From positions 1 to 39,073 of IMG/VR virus record IMGVR_UViG_3300008110_000663: a DNA stretch of 39,073 bases; one strand, 5' to 3'. Under the pieces are notes generated by a model that was not told the origin of the DNA, made no database searches, and saw only the letters and a program-made list of their open reading frames with translations. Position 1 is the stretch's first letter, and every line of letters begins with the position of its first letter. This document shows positions 37,856 to 39,073 of this stretch, in pieces. This DNA comes from a virus. Made by a program: the position numbers and the translations under genes.

Positions 37856-39073
37856 ATGCCTTATTTGGACACTACACGAACCAGCACACTGACGATGGAC
37901 TACTCGTTTGGTGTTGCAATACACTTATACCGACCCGGGTATCTTGTTCCCCCTGAAGACGAATTCACAAACAAAGTTCACACCCTAACAATGAGTGGAC
38001 ATCTTGGCTTTTCCGCAACAATCACAATTAATGTGGTTCCAGTACCAAATGATACAGACCCTCCATTCCCCGGCGGATTCAACCCATCAAACCCTTGGAA
38101 TTGGAAGGCGTATGCGACCATCAACTGTAATAACGGGCACGGAGTCAACACGTCGGTCAATGTGGACTTATACACAGCGACGGGAGTACCAGTAGCGACG
38201 AACTTCATCGATTTTGCCAGCACTATTAGCGGCAGTTTGAGTTGTAGCGTTGGCACAGATGTCCTTTGGGACGTAACAGTCACTGGACAGACTGAGCCTC
38301 CAGCAATCACAACCGTAACATGGCCTCCGTCAACCTCCTACCGTTGGTATGAACGCTCCACCGTTGGAAGCACGGCTACAACAACCCTTACTGTCAACTC
38401 TACATATGGGGGTGGCGGAAGCGGGTCTCACTCAGCAACTGGAACAGTGTCGTCGATTCGCCCTACAGCGGCATACAACGCTACGATTTCATCGTCGAGT
38501 TCAATCAGTTCACCTACAAGCACTTCAACAAGCATTTCTGTATCAAACGTCCTCATCAACGCAAAAACACCAAAGACATATACACACAATCATTCCTACC
38601 TATCTCAAACGGCGAATATGTTTTCGATGACACTCCAGACGATTGCTGGAAGTGTGTATTCAGCAAACGGCACAATAGCGACGACTACTCGACTAACTCG
38701 GAATGTATCTGTTCGTGGCAACTACCGTTCTTGGAAGACAGCGTACACAGATGTACTCAACCTGAATGTATATGGGTTCGACTACGAGGTGTTCCCGGGA
38801 TACCGTGCGTTGACATCAAGCGGAGGAGTAGTCGGTGGCACTGACACAATTGACCACTACTCGACCACTACAACACTGAATCAAAGTGGAACAATTACCC
38901 CGGGAGCGAACAACACTCTGACTACGTCGCTCAATCAAGTGCCGCCATCAATCTACGCATTGACCAACGCAACTGACCTGACGAATAACGGCGAGTTGGC
39001 TACTGAAGACAGATTCCTTTTTAGAGGATGGCGGTTCAACGGGATGAGTACAACTCACGACTCAACCAAGAGC
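37856..39073 (+). CDS. Large beta-rich virion/fibre-like protein (cut by window end)
   Basis: 406 codons open to the last base. Starts 'MPYLDTTRTSTLTMDYSFGV' after an SD AGGTG. It is extremely rich in Thr, Ser, Asn and Val, with 'GGGGSGSHSATGTVSSIRPT' and 'ATISSSSSISSPTSTSTSI' in the middle, and Trp/Tyr-containing strands ('NPWNWKAYATINCNNG', 'GNYRSWKTAYTDVLNLNVYG') on both sides. No signal peptide. Composition resembles phage fibre or surface proteins, but this lies on the plus strand behind accessory genes, away from the structural operons. No family recognised. Confidence 0.65.
   Translation, partial: MPYLDTTRTSTLTMDYSFGVAIHLYRPGYLVPPEDEFTNKVHTLTMSGHLGFSATITINVVPVPNDTDPPFPGGFNPSNPWNWKAYATINCNNGHGVNTSVNVDLYTATGVPVATNFIDFASTISGSLSCSVGTDVLWDVTVTGQTEPPAITTVTWPPSTSYRWYERSTVGSTATTTLTVNSTYGGGGSGSHSATGTVSSIRPTAAYNATISSSSSISSPTSTSTSISVSNVLINAKTPKTYTHNHSYLSQTANMFSMTLQTIAGSVYSANGTIATTTRLTRNVSVRGNYRSWKTAYTDVLNLNVYGFDYEVFPGYRALTSSGGVVGGTDTIDHYSTTTTLNQSGTITPGANNTLTTSLNQVPPSIYALTNATDLTNNGELATEDRFLFRGWRFNGMSTTHDSTKS

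Overview
The window is a piece of a tailed double-stranded DNA phage (Caudoviricetes). A long-tailed, non-contractile (siphovirus-like) virion is most likely: a tape-measure protein start, a G/GT chaperone pair with a canonical -1 slippery heptamer, tail-tube-like proteins, and no sheath or baseplate-wedge genes. The capsid set is HK97-like: terminase, portal fused to a MuF-type domain, protease and major capsid protein. The host cannot be named. Shine-Dalgarno (SD) sites and sigma70-type promoters (TTGACA-N17-TATAAT-like) are clear, and three genes look leaderless, which is commonest in Actinomycetota and a few other phyla. Nothing shows integration; no integrase or repressor was recognised and no tRNA seen.

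Layout, read mainly on the minus strand from right to left. (1) 36530-32394: packaging operon from a leaderless promoter (unknown 248-aa protein, small membrane protein, ParB-like protein with a methyltransferase-like tail, TerS, TerL, unknown). (2) 32479-30572: small accessory genes, including an FGE/lectin-fold protein. (3) 30456-22224: a second leaderless promoter, then portal-MuF, protease, major capsid protein with a damaged frame, two related decoration-like proteins, adaptor and head-closure protein. (4) 22227-17070: holin-like membrane proteins and virion surface proteins. (5) 17026-13952: accessory cassettes in both directions, a Tad2-like protein, CHAP endolysin and a candidate structured small RNA. 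(6) 13808-7709: a 1190-aa repeat fibre and beta-helix spike proteins. (7) 7627-5406: plus-strand accessory genes and a nuclease, with a minus-strand YqaJ exonuclease. (8) 5155-1: second beta-helix cassette, gp10-like tail completion, tail terminator, three tail-tube paralogues, G/GT, tape measure (cut by the window start). (9) 36605-39073, plus strand: accessory genes and a long fibre-like gene cut by the window end.

The most interesting structure is regulatory. Eleven places carry a shared leader ('ATCAAGTT(C)' just before the SD), nine or ten of them behind a sigma70-like promoter, and they head small accessory genes on both strands, often closed by terminators. The capsid and packaging operons start instead from leaderless promoters with identical geometry (17-nt spacer, exactly 6 nt between -10 and ATG). 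At 14375-14524 a promoter-hairpins-terminator unit encodes a roughly 150-nt RNA whose only obvious unpaired linker is complementary to the shared leader motif over 8-11 nt. This suggests, without proof, an antisense RNA that could silence the accessory regulon while leaving leaderless operons untouched.

Other notable items: the major capsid gene lacks about 40 conserved residues with a frame change; a nuclease gene overlaps the missing 5' end of a structural gene; fibre and lysis genes sit between the head-closure and tail-completion genes; and several structural genes are present as tandem or dispersed paralogues.
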